From the NCBI RefSeq assembly GCF_000218685.1, contig NW_006763299.1, forward strand, positions 1,442,031 through 1,506,030: 64,000 nt of DNA, read 5' to 3'. Origin of the DNA: Serpula lacrymans var. lacrymans S7.9. Taxonomy: Eukaryota; Basidiomycota; Agaricomycetes; Boletales; Serpulaceae. Positions 11,593-21,473 of this stretch are shown here, in pieces. Numbering within the stretch: the first letter of the stretch is position 1; each line of letters begins with the position of its first letter. Under the pieces are notes generated by a model. The model worked only from the letters and a program-made list of their open reading frames with translations, was not told where the DNA came from and made no database searches. Position numbers and translations under genes: made by a program.

Positions 11593-12005
11593 TGTTACAA
11601 TTTCTATTCCTTTTATGGACTACTCATTTTTCTTTACTCATTGGCTATACCATCGGACCAATGTCTCATTTCCTTCACGTACATTTCTGTTTTCTTCGCA
11701 GACTGCATTGCCTAGTATAGTAGTTAGCCCTCAACAGGCAAGCCTCCCCTAGATAGGACCTAACTCCTATCACTGATCCTATTTCCTATAAATACCCTTG
11801 TAACGGTAGTGGTATTTCTTCAATACAATTCTATGCAGTTTACACTTACAAAGCTAGACTCCTAAGATCAGACTTCTACCCAGAAGAAGACCAACTCTCG
11901 TTGGAAGAACTCTACTCAGAACTATGTCCTCGAACTTGTCTTCGGATAAGTCTCTTTGAACCCTGGATGAATCCTCAGACTTTGTTAAGCACTTTGTGCG
12001 TAACA
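11593..12005. mobile_element. Solo LTR 1 (413 bp) of an LTR retrotransposon
   Basis: It starts TGTTAC and ends GTAACA, a perfect 6-bp terminal inverted repeat with the canonical TG..CA. It is flanked by the direct repeat CCTCT at 11588-11592 and 12006-12010, a 5-bp target duplication. The homologous left arm reads from ATAATCTTCTGGCTC directly into TGTCCTCCTGTTTGTT without it. A TATAAATA box lies at 11787-11794. No internal domain or second LTR is present, so it is a solo LTR left by recombination. Confidence 0.9.
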
Positions 12006-12114
12006 CCTCTATCCTCGTGCTGTCCTCGTGTTTGTTAGCTTCCTCCTTTTGCAATCTGTTCGAAATGTTCCTTTCCAAAATTAACCTGGATGAGTCAATG
12101 TATGTTAGAAAATG

Positions 12115-12531
12115 TGTTACAATAGCACAATTTTTGGACCTTCCCTTCATTTTCATTCTCCGCTTTAACCTCGTATACTTTAGCTTTCACACATGGTGCC
12201 ACGCGGCACTTCCCCTTTTGTTCAAAACTCCTCTTTCTCGTGCCGCATTGCCTTCTTCTTATTTTAGATATAACTCTCTCACACAGTGGAGCTGGTCATG
12301 CGGGCTAGGCCCCATGACATCATCAGCCACTGACTTTATCAACTGTACAGTACATAAGTACAAACACTCTGTATTAGTATATATACCCCAATAGATCCAG
12401 GAAACTCCTTAGCGAGTCCTCCTATTGTTTACCAACAAACTCTCTGCAGCTTAAGGGGAAACCACTCCCCTATCATTACCTTTATAGTGTGTTCTTGTGT
12501 GTGCCAGAGTAACTAACTCTTGGTTGTTACA
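12115..12531. mobile_element. Solo LTR 2 (417 bp)
   Basis: It starts TGTTACAA and ends TTGTTACA (TG..CA, one mismatch from a perfect inverted repeat). It is flanked by AAATG at 12110-12114 and 12532-12536. The left arm has the uninterrupted site (GAAAATGTGCCATCCAAAAC), while here AAATG resumes as TTCTGTCCAAAA. It contains a TATATATA stretch near 12380. Length and ends resemble LTR 1, but the internal sequence differs, so it belongs to a different family or subfamily. Confidence 0.88.
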
Positions 12532-12683
12532 AAATGTTCTGTCCAAAATCTATATAAGTCGCTAGATTTGTTCTGTAGTCACCGCCATTCTGTCCGCATC
12601 ATGATCATCTGTTTCAGCACCATAAACAGTGCAGTATCTCTTTTTACACCGGTATTTTCACGCACTTATTGTTTGCCTTACAG

Positions 12684-13087
12684 ATTATTCCTCCAATCAA
12701 CTACACAAAAATTGGAGTGACCCTCGAAGATCATATTGCCCCGTCCCTGCCCTTGAAGTGAGCGGAATAGATCAGATTCCATGGTTCATATAGAAGATGT
12801 TCCTATTATATGAGCCTTGGAATCTAGCCCTTTCCTAACTCACTTTTGGATGAAGTACACCCAACCCCACCTGCAGGCTTGGTGCTGCAACGTCAATTTT
12901 ACTTCAACTTTTCATCTGCTCCGGTGCAGAATATCAAACTCAAGCACCAGATTTGGACAGTATTTTTCCAACGGAGCGGAGCGACACTGCTCATTTACTT
13001 TTGAAGCAGAATGACACTGGCTACACTGACTAGCATGAGCATTGGAAAGGTCAGTTCACATATGTGTTAAATAATTACGTAGACTAG
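12684..13087 (+). pseudogene. Remnant of gene A (A'), core deleted
   Basis: After a TTGCCTTACAG acceptor-like site shared with gene A, the sequence encodes KIGVTLEDHIAPSLPLK and then hits an in-frame stop. The rest of the 5' exon is recognisable (WxxALSxLTF region, 12830-12900). Similarity then jumps to the last 30 codons of A (GGAGCG.. to TTCACATATGTGTTAAATAA.. TAG at 13085-13087). The missing middle corresponds to about 2150-2890 of gene A. It includes the 117-bp repeats and both halves of the PD..EVK motif. In-frame stops and this deletion make it non-functional. Confidence 0.8.
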
Positions 13088-13281
13088 AGTTGATGAATAC
13101 CGAGATGCATACAATGGCGGGTAGCTTGAAAGCATGGTTTCATGACTAGTAAAATGGTGATTTTTGCAAACGTAGAAATTTATCCAGTTGGCATGCCCCC
13201 TGTTGTAAGAACACTGCATCCATCTTTTTTGGGGGACTGCTCAGCGCTCTAGATAACCCACGTAAAGATGTAAAAAATAAA

Positions 13282-13355
13282 TGGCCAACGTGGGGATCGA
13301 ACCCAAGACCTTCGCGTTATTAGCACGACGCTCTAACCAACTGAGCTAGTCGGCC
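13282..13355 (-). tRNA. tRNA-Ile (anticodon AAT)
   Basis: The 74-nt cloverleaf reads on the minus strand. The acceptor stem is GGCCGAC paired with GTTGGCC, discriminator A. The D arm is GCTC..GAGC, and the anticodon stem TCGTG/CGCGA has loop CTAATAA (anticodon AAT). The T loop is TTCGATC, with one mismatched stem pair. No intron is present, and CCA is not encoded. Confidence 0.93.
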
Positions 13356-13662
13356 TTGCCTTGACGCCACTCGTGTCATTGCACGTTCGGCTTATCCTCC
13401 CTCCACTGTTAGCCGCCTGAACTCGAAGTTCTTTCTTTTTCTTTCAACTTACCTTGATATACAAAAGCATTTCACCAATCTTTAATTGGACTCTGTATCT
13501 TTGTAAGTTTTTCATTATTGATCTGATCTTGAGAACTTAAGTTGTCGTCCTGCCACTGGCGAACTGCCCACCTTCACACTTCCCAGCGTGTAATAGCCTG
13601 CCCTCGTGCTAAAAACCATTTCTTTCCCGACCCGCCATTCTTACCATTAAAGCACACCCAAC

Positions 13663-15288
13663 GTGCCCATTGCGATGTCAACGACATCGTTCCAATCTCC
13701 TTCAGTCACCCTCGAAAAGGGCTCGTACCGCATGAGAGCACCTCGCAGACTTTATACCCCGTCGAAGCAAAGGGCCCTCAAAAGGCTACCAGACCCCTTG
13801 ACGCAAGACAAGAAACTCGCCATACTCATCGTACTTCTCACCTCTGCAACGCTCGCTTGCTTTGGAACCGCCTACTACCTATTCACGACGAGGTGGAGAT
13901 CCAAACCTGTTCCTCCCACTCTTGAACATGAAGCTGATAATTTCATTCAAGTCGTCCCATATGACACTTTGCAGACGCGTTACGCCGAGTTGCGACACGA
14001 CCCCCACGCAAAATTTCTGGCCTATTTCCCTCACAGCGGATTTCACAACCAGCGCATCGCGTTTGAAAATGCGCTTGTATTATCTCGTCTTCTGAATCGC
14101 ACTTTACTCGTCACTCCAGTTCGTCTGGGCGATAAACCGATCCGATACGTCCAGTTCGATACGCTGCGACGTTTTCTATCACAGTCTGGGAAGGAAGGTC
14201 TTTTCCACTGTGCAGATGTTGGAACACATGTATCTACTCCTGAAGAATGTCTTGATTATTTTGACTACACTCTGATACCTTGGAATTGGTTGGTAGATCT
14301 ATCTGAAATTCGATCGCGTCAATCACTTCTCGAAGTCGGGAACGCGTCAACCGCTTGGCTTCAAGAAAATCTTGGTATTTCTAGCAAGGATACTCTGACG
14401 CTTCGTGATACTGGTCCATATGACTATCGCTTTCTGGACTCGATCATGGATATATCACCTTCGAAGGACAAGTATCTTCACTCTGTATATATACCTACAC
14501 TCGCACGCGCCCAGGAACGGCTCCTACAAGTTGGAACACTATTTGGATCCTCACGGCTCCGATTGAAGCTCGAAGCCAGCGTAAGTATACGCCGAGACAT
14601 TCGACGAAGTATGGCCTTTGCGAATCCTGCTCTGACTGGCGTGGCTGATGCCATACACGACGCTCTTGGCAACTCGTATATTGGTGCGCACCTACGTGTT
14701 GGAGACGGTCATTTTCAGCACGAAGGTGAGACAAACGCAAGGATCATCTGGTGGAAACTAGTCCACCAGGTACTCAAATTCGACCTGCAAGAGACCCTCG
14801 CTCTTGAACGTCAACTGATTGACGCTGATGGCGATGACGAACTGGAGCCGCCTGAACTATTGCCAGATCTTCCAAGCTTGCGTGTTCCCCATCCTCCTCT
14901 GCCACCTTTTCCAGAAGCCTTTTCGTTTGATCTAACCTGTCGTGGTGAATTGCACCCGGTATCACCTTTCGCGCGGTTGAACATCCCACTATTCATCTCT
15001 ACGGACTCGCCCGAACCCAAGACTGATCCCGTGTTCTCGAGGTTCTTTAACACTTTCCCATGCATCTTCTTTCTTTCCGATTTCCATTCTGAGACAGCTT
15101 CTTTGGGGAGACTTAGAAACGAATATGACCAAGTACAGATGACCAAGTTTTTGATACCGTTCATGGATGCTATGGTCGTCGCGAACGCGCGAGAAATAGT
15201 GGTTACTGACGGGAGCACTTTCAGTAGGTTCGTGCAGGATGTGTTGTGGAGGACGTATCACGGGTTTGAGATTGTGCAAAGGGGATGA
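13663..15288 (+). CDS. O-fucosyltransferase-like type II membrane protein
   Basis: This is a single uninterrupted reading frame of 541 codons, with an alternative Met five codons in (13675). A basic cytosolic tail precedes one membrane anchor at about residues 52-74 (KLAILIVLLTSATLACFGTA). The lumenal part has the GDP-fucose O-fucosyltransferase-like hallmarks: FPHSGFHNQRIAFENALVLS at about 122-141 and IGAHLRVGDGHF at about 340-351, the HLR segment being the usual donor-binding site. The protein is probably in the Golgi. The acceptor is unknown, and related basidiomycete proteins are mostly uncharacterised. The absence of introns is unusual for this window. Residues about 385-420 form an acidic/proline-rich insert. 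Confidence 0.8.
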   Translation: MPIAMSTTSFQSPSVTLEKGSYRMRAPRRLYTPSKQRALKRLPDPLTQDKKLAILIVLLTSATLACFGTAYYLFTTRWRSKPVPPTLEHEADNFIQVVPYDTLQTRYAELRHDPHAKFLAYFPHSGFHNQRIAFENALVLSRLLNRTLLVTPVRLGDKPIRYVQFDTLRRFLSQSGKEGLFHCADVGTHVSTPEECLDYFDYTLIPWNWLVDLSEIRSRQSLLEVGNASTAWLQENLGISSKDTLTLRDTGPYDYRFLDSIMDISPSKDKYLHSVYIPTLARAQERLLQVGTLFGSSRLRLKLEASVSIRRDIRRSMAFANPALTGVADAIHDALGNSYIGAHLRVGDGHFQHEGETNARIIWWKLVHQVLKFDLQETLALERQLIDADGDDELEPPELLPDLPSLRVPHPPLPPFPEAFSFDLTCRGELHPVSPFARLNIPLFISTDSPEPKTDPVFSRFFNTFPCIFFLSDFHSETASLGRLRNEYDQVQMTKFLIPFMDAMVVANAREIVVTDGSTFSRFVQDVLWRTYHGFEIVQRG

Positions 15289-15730
15289 AAACTCTCAGTC
15301 TCGCCCAAGATACCGTGACTTTGTGGCGCTCTCGATCCAGCTTCAAATAAATTATCCTGTGTTTGCTCGGCTCGTAGTTCAGAGCATGGGAAAAACCAAG
15401 AGCAAGGCCTAGAGTAATGTTACTATCAGATTACTTAGACTGTAACACAGCGAATCAACCGCGATTGCATTTTCTCAGGCTGCTCGGGCACTTGGCAGTG
15501 ATCGAATATGATCGAAGTTGACTGTGCGGTCATCTGTCCCAAGAAATCATAGTCTTTTGATATCCGCAAGATAGGGCGAGATGTAAGTAATACTATAGTC
15601 ATATGAAGGTCTGACAGGCGGAACAAACCGAGAACCCATGTCCGTAATGTCCAAGAATGTGATTCTAAAAAGTATATGCAATGTCCGCGTTCGTAGTAGG
15701 CATCATAAAAACGTTACTGCATCGCACACA

Positions 15731-17884
15731 TTACACTTCGTCTTGAGGGAGACTATTGTATACAGGGCAAAGATCCGTCCAGGACTCTAGATTCGCTGCA
15801 TAGCCCAAGTTATGTATCAGAAAAGAGCTAAATTCACAACAGGATGAAATCTCGCTTACGGTTAGTAGCATTCAGATCAGTTGATACGATGTCATCAGGA
15901 GCTTCGACAAAAACGAGAGCCATTCCTCTGCCATCAAAAGTTAGGATGTCTATATCGGTACAAGGTGAGAAACCCACATGTAAAGGTGCCAGTCGATATG
16001 ACTAGAGTCGCGTCGATTCTCAGTAAATACGCATCAAATCGCACCAGCGAGCTACGTCACATACCAGTGTAACATCCAAGGTCCTGGGTTATCGGTCGTA
16101 AAGCGGATAGTGACGTTGTCTCCTCCTTCTCCGATGCTAACGGTATCACGGCGCACAGGGTTGTAATAGTTGTGTGCGGTGCTTCCGGCACTCCTAACGA
16201 CGCTGAAATCATGCTATGGGAAGATAACGAGATAACGATCAGTCATTCACCTCCTAGATCAGACAACAGCTAAAAATACCAACCCCATGTAAGTGGAACG
16301 GATGCTAGATTGGTGGAATGAATGAGCGTCGCCATGTGAAGTACGGTAATTGTAATTACTTACCGGTCCACCAGGCGCTCCACCGGGCAAGGTGAGTTCA
16401 ATCACTTTGTTGCGGGGTAAAGGGTAGACGTTACCCATTGGAAGCAATTGTTGAGCAGTTCTGGCACCACTCATAATTTGCAACAAAACGGGAACGCTTG
16501 GCGGGATGTAAGAATGCCCGTTGACAGTGTAGTTATCAACATATTCGTTATCAGGCTTCGTGAAGTTCAAATTGAGCTCGATGTCCGCACCACCGAGCCC
16601 TGGTGAACCAGGAACATGGGGCTCCAGCGAGTGCAAATAACTCTCATTCAATGGCAAATTGAGGTTCCAGGTCTTGTTAGTCGGTTCTTCCTCGGGAGCC
16701 CCTCGATACCGCAGGACAGCAGAGTTGTGACCGTCTTCAAAGCTGGGGTCTCCACGGCTTGGAAGGGCGCGGATCCAGTAGTTGTCGACAGGTTGATTCG
16801 CCTCGAGGATGAATGAGTAACGCTGTGCTGCAAAGATCTGAAGGGAGTCCACGATGTATGGGTCGGTGTTGACACCATCTGCCTCGATGACCGTGAACAC
16901 GTGCTTGTCGATAGAGAATGTGTAGGCTGGCTTGCAAGCCATGTTGATGAGTCGTATGCGGTATCGTTTCCATGGTTCGACGTTGACGACAGCGAGGGGA
17001 ACCTGAGGCCCACCATCGTACCGACCCACACCATTGATCAAGGCAGAGTCAATAACAGCCGGTCTGGGCACAAGTTCTGCAGGCTCGTGGTACCTGAATT
17101 CACACTGTCAGGACGCAGAAAGAAGTCATTACGCCCTGGGACTCACCAGTCAGACAAGGTGATAATCGTACTTTCTGCAAAACAGAGGCACAGTGTCAGC
17201 TGAGTACCACTATGCAGCTCGACGACGTACCATCATCGACATCGTACCAGAATCGATAAGGGTCTTCAGGGTCGTCAACAATGAGTGCACCTTTCAGTCC
17301 GTCACAGTATTGGACTTGATAGTGTGAATGGTACCAAAAAGTGCCTGCTTGGTCTGGAATGGTGAAGTTGTAGAGGAAGGAATTGCCTGGTGCTATTGGG
17401 CATTGAGTCACGAATGCCAGACCGTCCATTATATTTTGGCCATGCTGATGAATACCATGCCAGTGCTAGACAATTAGGGTCAGTGAGACAAGTCAACATG
17501 AACGCAAGAAGCATACTAACCACCGTAGTACTCCTAACAGTGTCAGTATGGTTTACCAACTCGTTGATGACGTTAATCTGGAAGTTGTCTCCCTAATATA
17601 TAAGTAAAGCTCAAGATTAACAATGTATGAGTTGACGAAAGAAGACGTCGAGACACCTTATTTCCCCTGATTACTGGACCTGGAAAGCTGCCCCCAGCAA
17701 GCGTGGCCCTAGAACAGAATTGGAAGGGATCTCTTTACGACAAACGGTTAACTTACACTCTCGGGAACCCATCAGGCGATATCTCCCCGTTTACAATACG
17801 AAGGTCAGCGACAGGACCAATTGCGGCATGACATGCGCTGATAGACGCAAGGACGAAGGAGCATAAACGCGCCAAGTGAAACAT
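15731..17884 (-). CDS. Laccase 1 (multicopper oxidase)
   Basis: This secreted phenol oxidase begins with a signal peptide at ATG 17884 ([20 protein letters not shown]), and the mature protein begins AIGPVADL. All four copper signatures are present. L1 is [15 protein letters not shown] (about 17440), L2 is [16 protein letters not shown] (about 17320), L3 is HPFHLHG split from HDFSVV by an intron (about 16300/16210), and L4 is HCHIDWH. The axial type-1 position, ten residues after the Cys, reads Met (HLYIGM). The final exon gives [17 protein letters not shown] and a TAA at 15733-15731. A 24-nt exon (16001-15978) encodes the core of L4. Around ten introns follow the usual fungal laccase pattern. 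Expected length is about 520 residues. The closest relative in the window is laccase 2. Confidence 0.92.
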
Positions 17885-19461
17885 GATAGCTGTTCGAGAT
17901 ACGAACACCAAAAGAAAGTGATAAGTCGCACTTGGAGCAAGACTCCACAAGTAAGGGATAATGTCCGAATACTACGAATTGGACGCTTTAAGTAGTTGTT
18001 TGGGTTTGGTTTCCTCGTCCGAGTAGGAGTAGGAGGCGGTGTTTTGGATAATAATAATAATAATGGAAAGGGTTTAGACCAGAAAGTAATGCCTCAAGGA
18101 TCGTATCACTTTTCGCGGTGTAAACAGGGCCGCGGAACTGCCGCCCAGCGCCCAATTGTAATTTGTGGATAGTGGATATGCCGAGGCGAGTTGGGTTGGA
18201 CCGGGCACGACGAGTCGGATAAAAATTCAGCTGACACAGCTTGCCAGAAAAACCTGCCGTTATCGAAGCGAACGCCAGCAAGCCAACTGAGGTCATTTGG
18301 GAATATTCGAAGCAGGAGTTGCAAGGATCGCGCAAGCAATGCACCACTACTTGGGAACGAAAGGGTGGAGATCAGCAGATTGGAGACGCGTTATAGATAG
18401 AATGGAATGGGTGTCATGGGCAGGTGACATACCGTATACCTACGAAAGCAAGGTGAATTACGAGGAAACAGGAAATATGCTGAGTTGGCAGAAACGGCGA
18501 CGAAGATCAGAGTTTCAGACCGGTGATGGGTGATCGTGCTTCCCTTGTTCCGACGTCTTCGAACGGTCTTCGAGGAAAATGCGTGTTAAGCACGTGACTT
18601 TGACTCACCGGACTCGACTCCAAAAAAAGACACACAAAGCCTCAAAATAAAATAGCAACAAACGGTCCGTACGTACAGATAGTGAGAATCAGTTTTTGTG
18701 AGATACAGAGTTGCAGTGGACTCCGTCTGAGTTGCCTCGATGGCAAATGCAAGTCTCGTATCGGCTGGGCATCCCTACCTCGTTGGTTCAATGTTCAAGC
18801 CGTTCTGTTTTTATCAGATAGAAATGATAAATCATATCAGATAAGACATGTGTCCAGTCGATAGGCGAAGAAGACCTGGGTTGAGAAAAAAACGAGTCTT
18901 CCATCCCGTTGCCGTTAGGAAGAAGCATGAAGAAGACGGCAATGAGGTGATCTGTTATCACCTTTGAGCTACTATTATCCCACATACTCCACTGGTATGT
19001 CTGATAATATATTAAGAACGCGTATCGATCCTTATGTTTTCCTTTTTATCGAGGACAGTATGGTGGGCAGAGGGTAGACAAAGACCGCTCACTGGCAGAA
19101 ATCATGGAAACTGCATGCCAATTTGCTTCTGTCATAAACTCGAAATCATCCATGTCAGCGAGCACTAACCCTCGTCACATCAAGCTCCCAGGCTCTTGCG
19201 ATTGTTTTTCTTCTTCAAGTTAGATATTTCCGGCATTCACGACTTCGACAGTAGGCCATTAGCTTCTTAACCTAGAACTCATCAGCTGATTAAAAGTGTC
19301 CAAAGATACGACGTCTTTTAGTAAACATGTAACAGGAAATATCTCAGAGCAATACGGAAGCAAAAACAAAAAAAAAAAAAAGATACTGATCGAAAATCCG
19401 ATAGAGTCCACAGAGCATATCGTACCATATCATACAAGTCTCAGCGTCGATCCCCGAGGGG
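17885..19461. other. Intergenic between laccase 1 5' end and MADS gene 3' end
   Basis: This 1.6-kb stretch contains the laccase 1 promoter and the MADS gene 3' region. Visible details are an (ATA)n microsatellite at 18048-18064 and a run of 14 A at about 19368-19381. No convincing coding sequence was found. Short frames at 18191-18533 lack domain signals. Confidence 0.5.
18048..18064. repeat. (ATA)n microsatellite
   Basis: Six tandem ATA/AAT units lie about 165 bp upstream of the laccase 1 start codon. Confidence 0.9.
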
Positions 19462-21473
19462 TTACTCTTCTTTCTCGGCATGCCCGTGTCCGTTACTACT
19501 GCTCGATTCACGACCTTGGTCTCCCTGTACGACGCTTGATCCATTCAGCCTTCCGGGCGAACTACCCTCCCTCTTGCCACGCAAGTCTGCAGCAGAGTCG
19601 GCACGCATTCGCTTTCGACTCAGCGGTGGGGACATGATCGCTCCACCCCCGTTGACAGATGATGATTTATCCGACGGAGGACCCTGAGCGTCACCAGCAC
19701 GCTCCGCAGTGTATTCAATGTCTCGTTCTCGTTCCCATGAAACGCTGTCTCGACTACCAGCCGGAGGTAGCGTCATGTGCAGTTGCTGACTTCCTGTTTG
19801 TGGAGTGGTGTGCGACAAAAAGTCAAGCCAGCTGGTGTCACCCGGACCAGGTTGACCTATAACGTATATGAGCTACAGTTTACTTCTCAGAGTTGGGAAC
19901 CATACTTGGTTCATGGTGTGGAGCCTGGGGCGGATGTTGATGGTGCGGCTGTTGGGGCGCATGGGTTGGCCAATCCAACTGCCCGAATTGTGAACCCTGA
20001 TTTTGCGGTGTCCTGTGTTCCTCGCCATCAAGGAATGCAACAAGCAGATCTGGAGCGGGCTGTTGCGGGTGCAGATTGCTGTGGGAAGGTGGATTCTGAC
20101 GCATTAACTGTTGATACATTCCATGCAGATGGGGTTCTTGCGGCTGAGAAAATGATGAGCGCTGTTGACTGAAGCTCATGCTCCGGGACGAGGGTCCTCT
20201 AGAAGACGACGAGGGGAAATCAAACCCTGACGATAGAAAAGAAGAAGAAGGCGGCGAAGATACGCCGAGATACGAACTACCACCGTATGGCGCAAGCTGA
20301 TGTGAAGCTGTGCCCGGATGGCGGAAAGGGGGCGAGTGCGCAGACGTCGGCGACGGGAGATAGCCATTATACATTGCATCATCTGTAGTGAGTTTGGAAG
20401 TGTTACCGCCGTTGGGGTTGGGCGCAATGCGTGGTTTCTTGGAGGGGTACTGACCGTTGCTAGGTAAAAGCCTGGTTGAGGCTGATGACGAATGCCGCTC
20501 GATTGACAAAGGGAGGGAAGACGAACTCCCGCCTGACGACGCCAACTGCGAGGGATGATGGAGCGGCATTGGCGGCGGGGGGATAGTCATAGGTCGGTGA
20601 TAATCCATCTACGTATAGGGGGTACATTATTCACAGCAACAGAAGAAGATGGAGAAGGTCTTACCCCGACGTCCATATTGATGTCTCCAGCTCCATTAGA
20701 ACCAGGCACCATGAGTTTTCCGGATGAACCGTATTCAGTCTTCAGCTTGGGCTCACCACGCTTTTTGGCGCTGGCGGCGAGGCCACGAGAGTGACCTAAA
20801 TCGCCGTCGTCTTCATCAACGTCATCGTCGTCATCGCCGCCCACGTCTTCCAACTTGTGGTTAGCATTGTTGGCGAAATCATGCGGCGAGCGAGTATCCT
20901 TTTCGCCATCATACTGTGATAGGAACAAGTGAACAAAGAGTAAAGGATGGATAGATGGATGACATACTCGAATGTGGCGCTGTACGATGTCATGGATGTC
21001 CCCTGAGCAGTATTGGTAGAGCTTAACGTGATGACCGGCACGCTCCTCTGAAAGCAAATGTAAGTGGGGCGCCAAAATATAGGATTTAATAGACGAGGCT
21101 GACCAAAGATGATGACTGCAACGTCGACGGAGCACAGCACGCCAAGCTCATAAGCTTTTTTGAAGAGGCCATTTTTACGCTGCAGGTTTGGAGAGCGCGG
21201 CAAGGGAGCAGATAATAATAATTAGATGCCAAGACTTTCAGAAGCAAAAATAGCAAGAGGAGCTTGCCTTGAGGAAAGTGACCGAACGATTACGCTCGTG
21301 CTATGTTTAAATGAAAGCAGGTGAATGTCAAAGTTGGAACATCGAGGGCAGCCAAGTAAAAATGGAGAGCGCGCTAGGCAAAACGCAGCACGACGGGAGA
21401 CGAGCCTAGAATAGCAGGTTATAAAAGGGTCACATACGGTAATAGGCTGTATTTCGATCTTTCTTCTGCCCAT
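19462..21473 (-). CDS. MADS-box transcription factor, Rlm1/MEF2 type
   Basis: Exon 1 (21473-21438) encodes [12 protein letters not shown], exon 2 [11 protein letters not shown], and exon 3 [20 protein letters not shown] plus AVIIF. Exon 4 encodes the rest of the MADS/MEF2-like region ([19 protein letters not shown]). Together these make a complete DNA-binding and dimerisation domain of the MEF2/Rlm1 class. The remainder is low-complexity: an acidic run of Asp/Glu (about 20800-20840), Ser/Pro-rich segments, a Gln/His-rich stretch and a C-terminal Ser/Gly tail. In yeast and moulds Rlm1 acts in cell-wall-integrity signalling; that role here is inference. The intron after exon 2 (21267-21180) has a GC donor. 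A CT-rich leader precedes the ATG (about 21474-21590), as is typical of fungal promoters. Confidence 0.92.

Larger units (their letters stand above)
10013..13225 (-). repeat. Right arm of inverted duplication
   Basis: This is the inverted, diverged copy of 1918-4700. In order it holds the B 3' flank (10013-10254), gene B' (10255-10857), the spacer (about 10990-12115, interrupted by three insertions) and remnant gene A' (to 13087). It ends in a block matching the A 3' flank (AACGTAGAAATTTAT..CCTGTTGTAAGAACAC, to about 13225). The arm is longer than the left only because of the insertions; A' has lost about 0.6-0.7 kb. The end lies about 55 bp from the tRNA-Ile gene. Confidence 0.83.
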
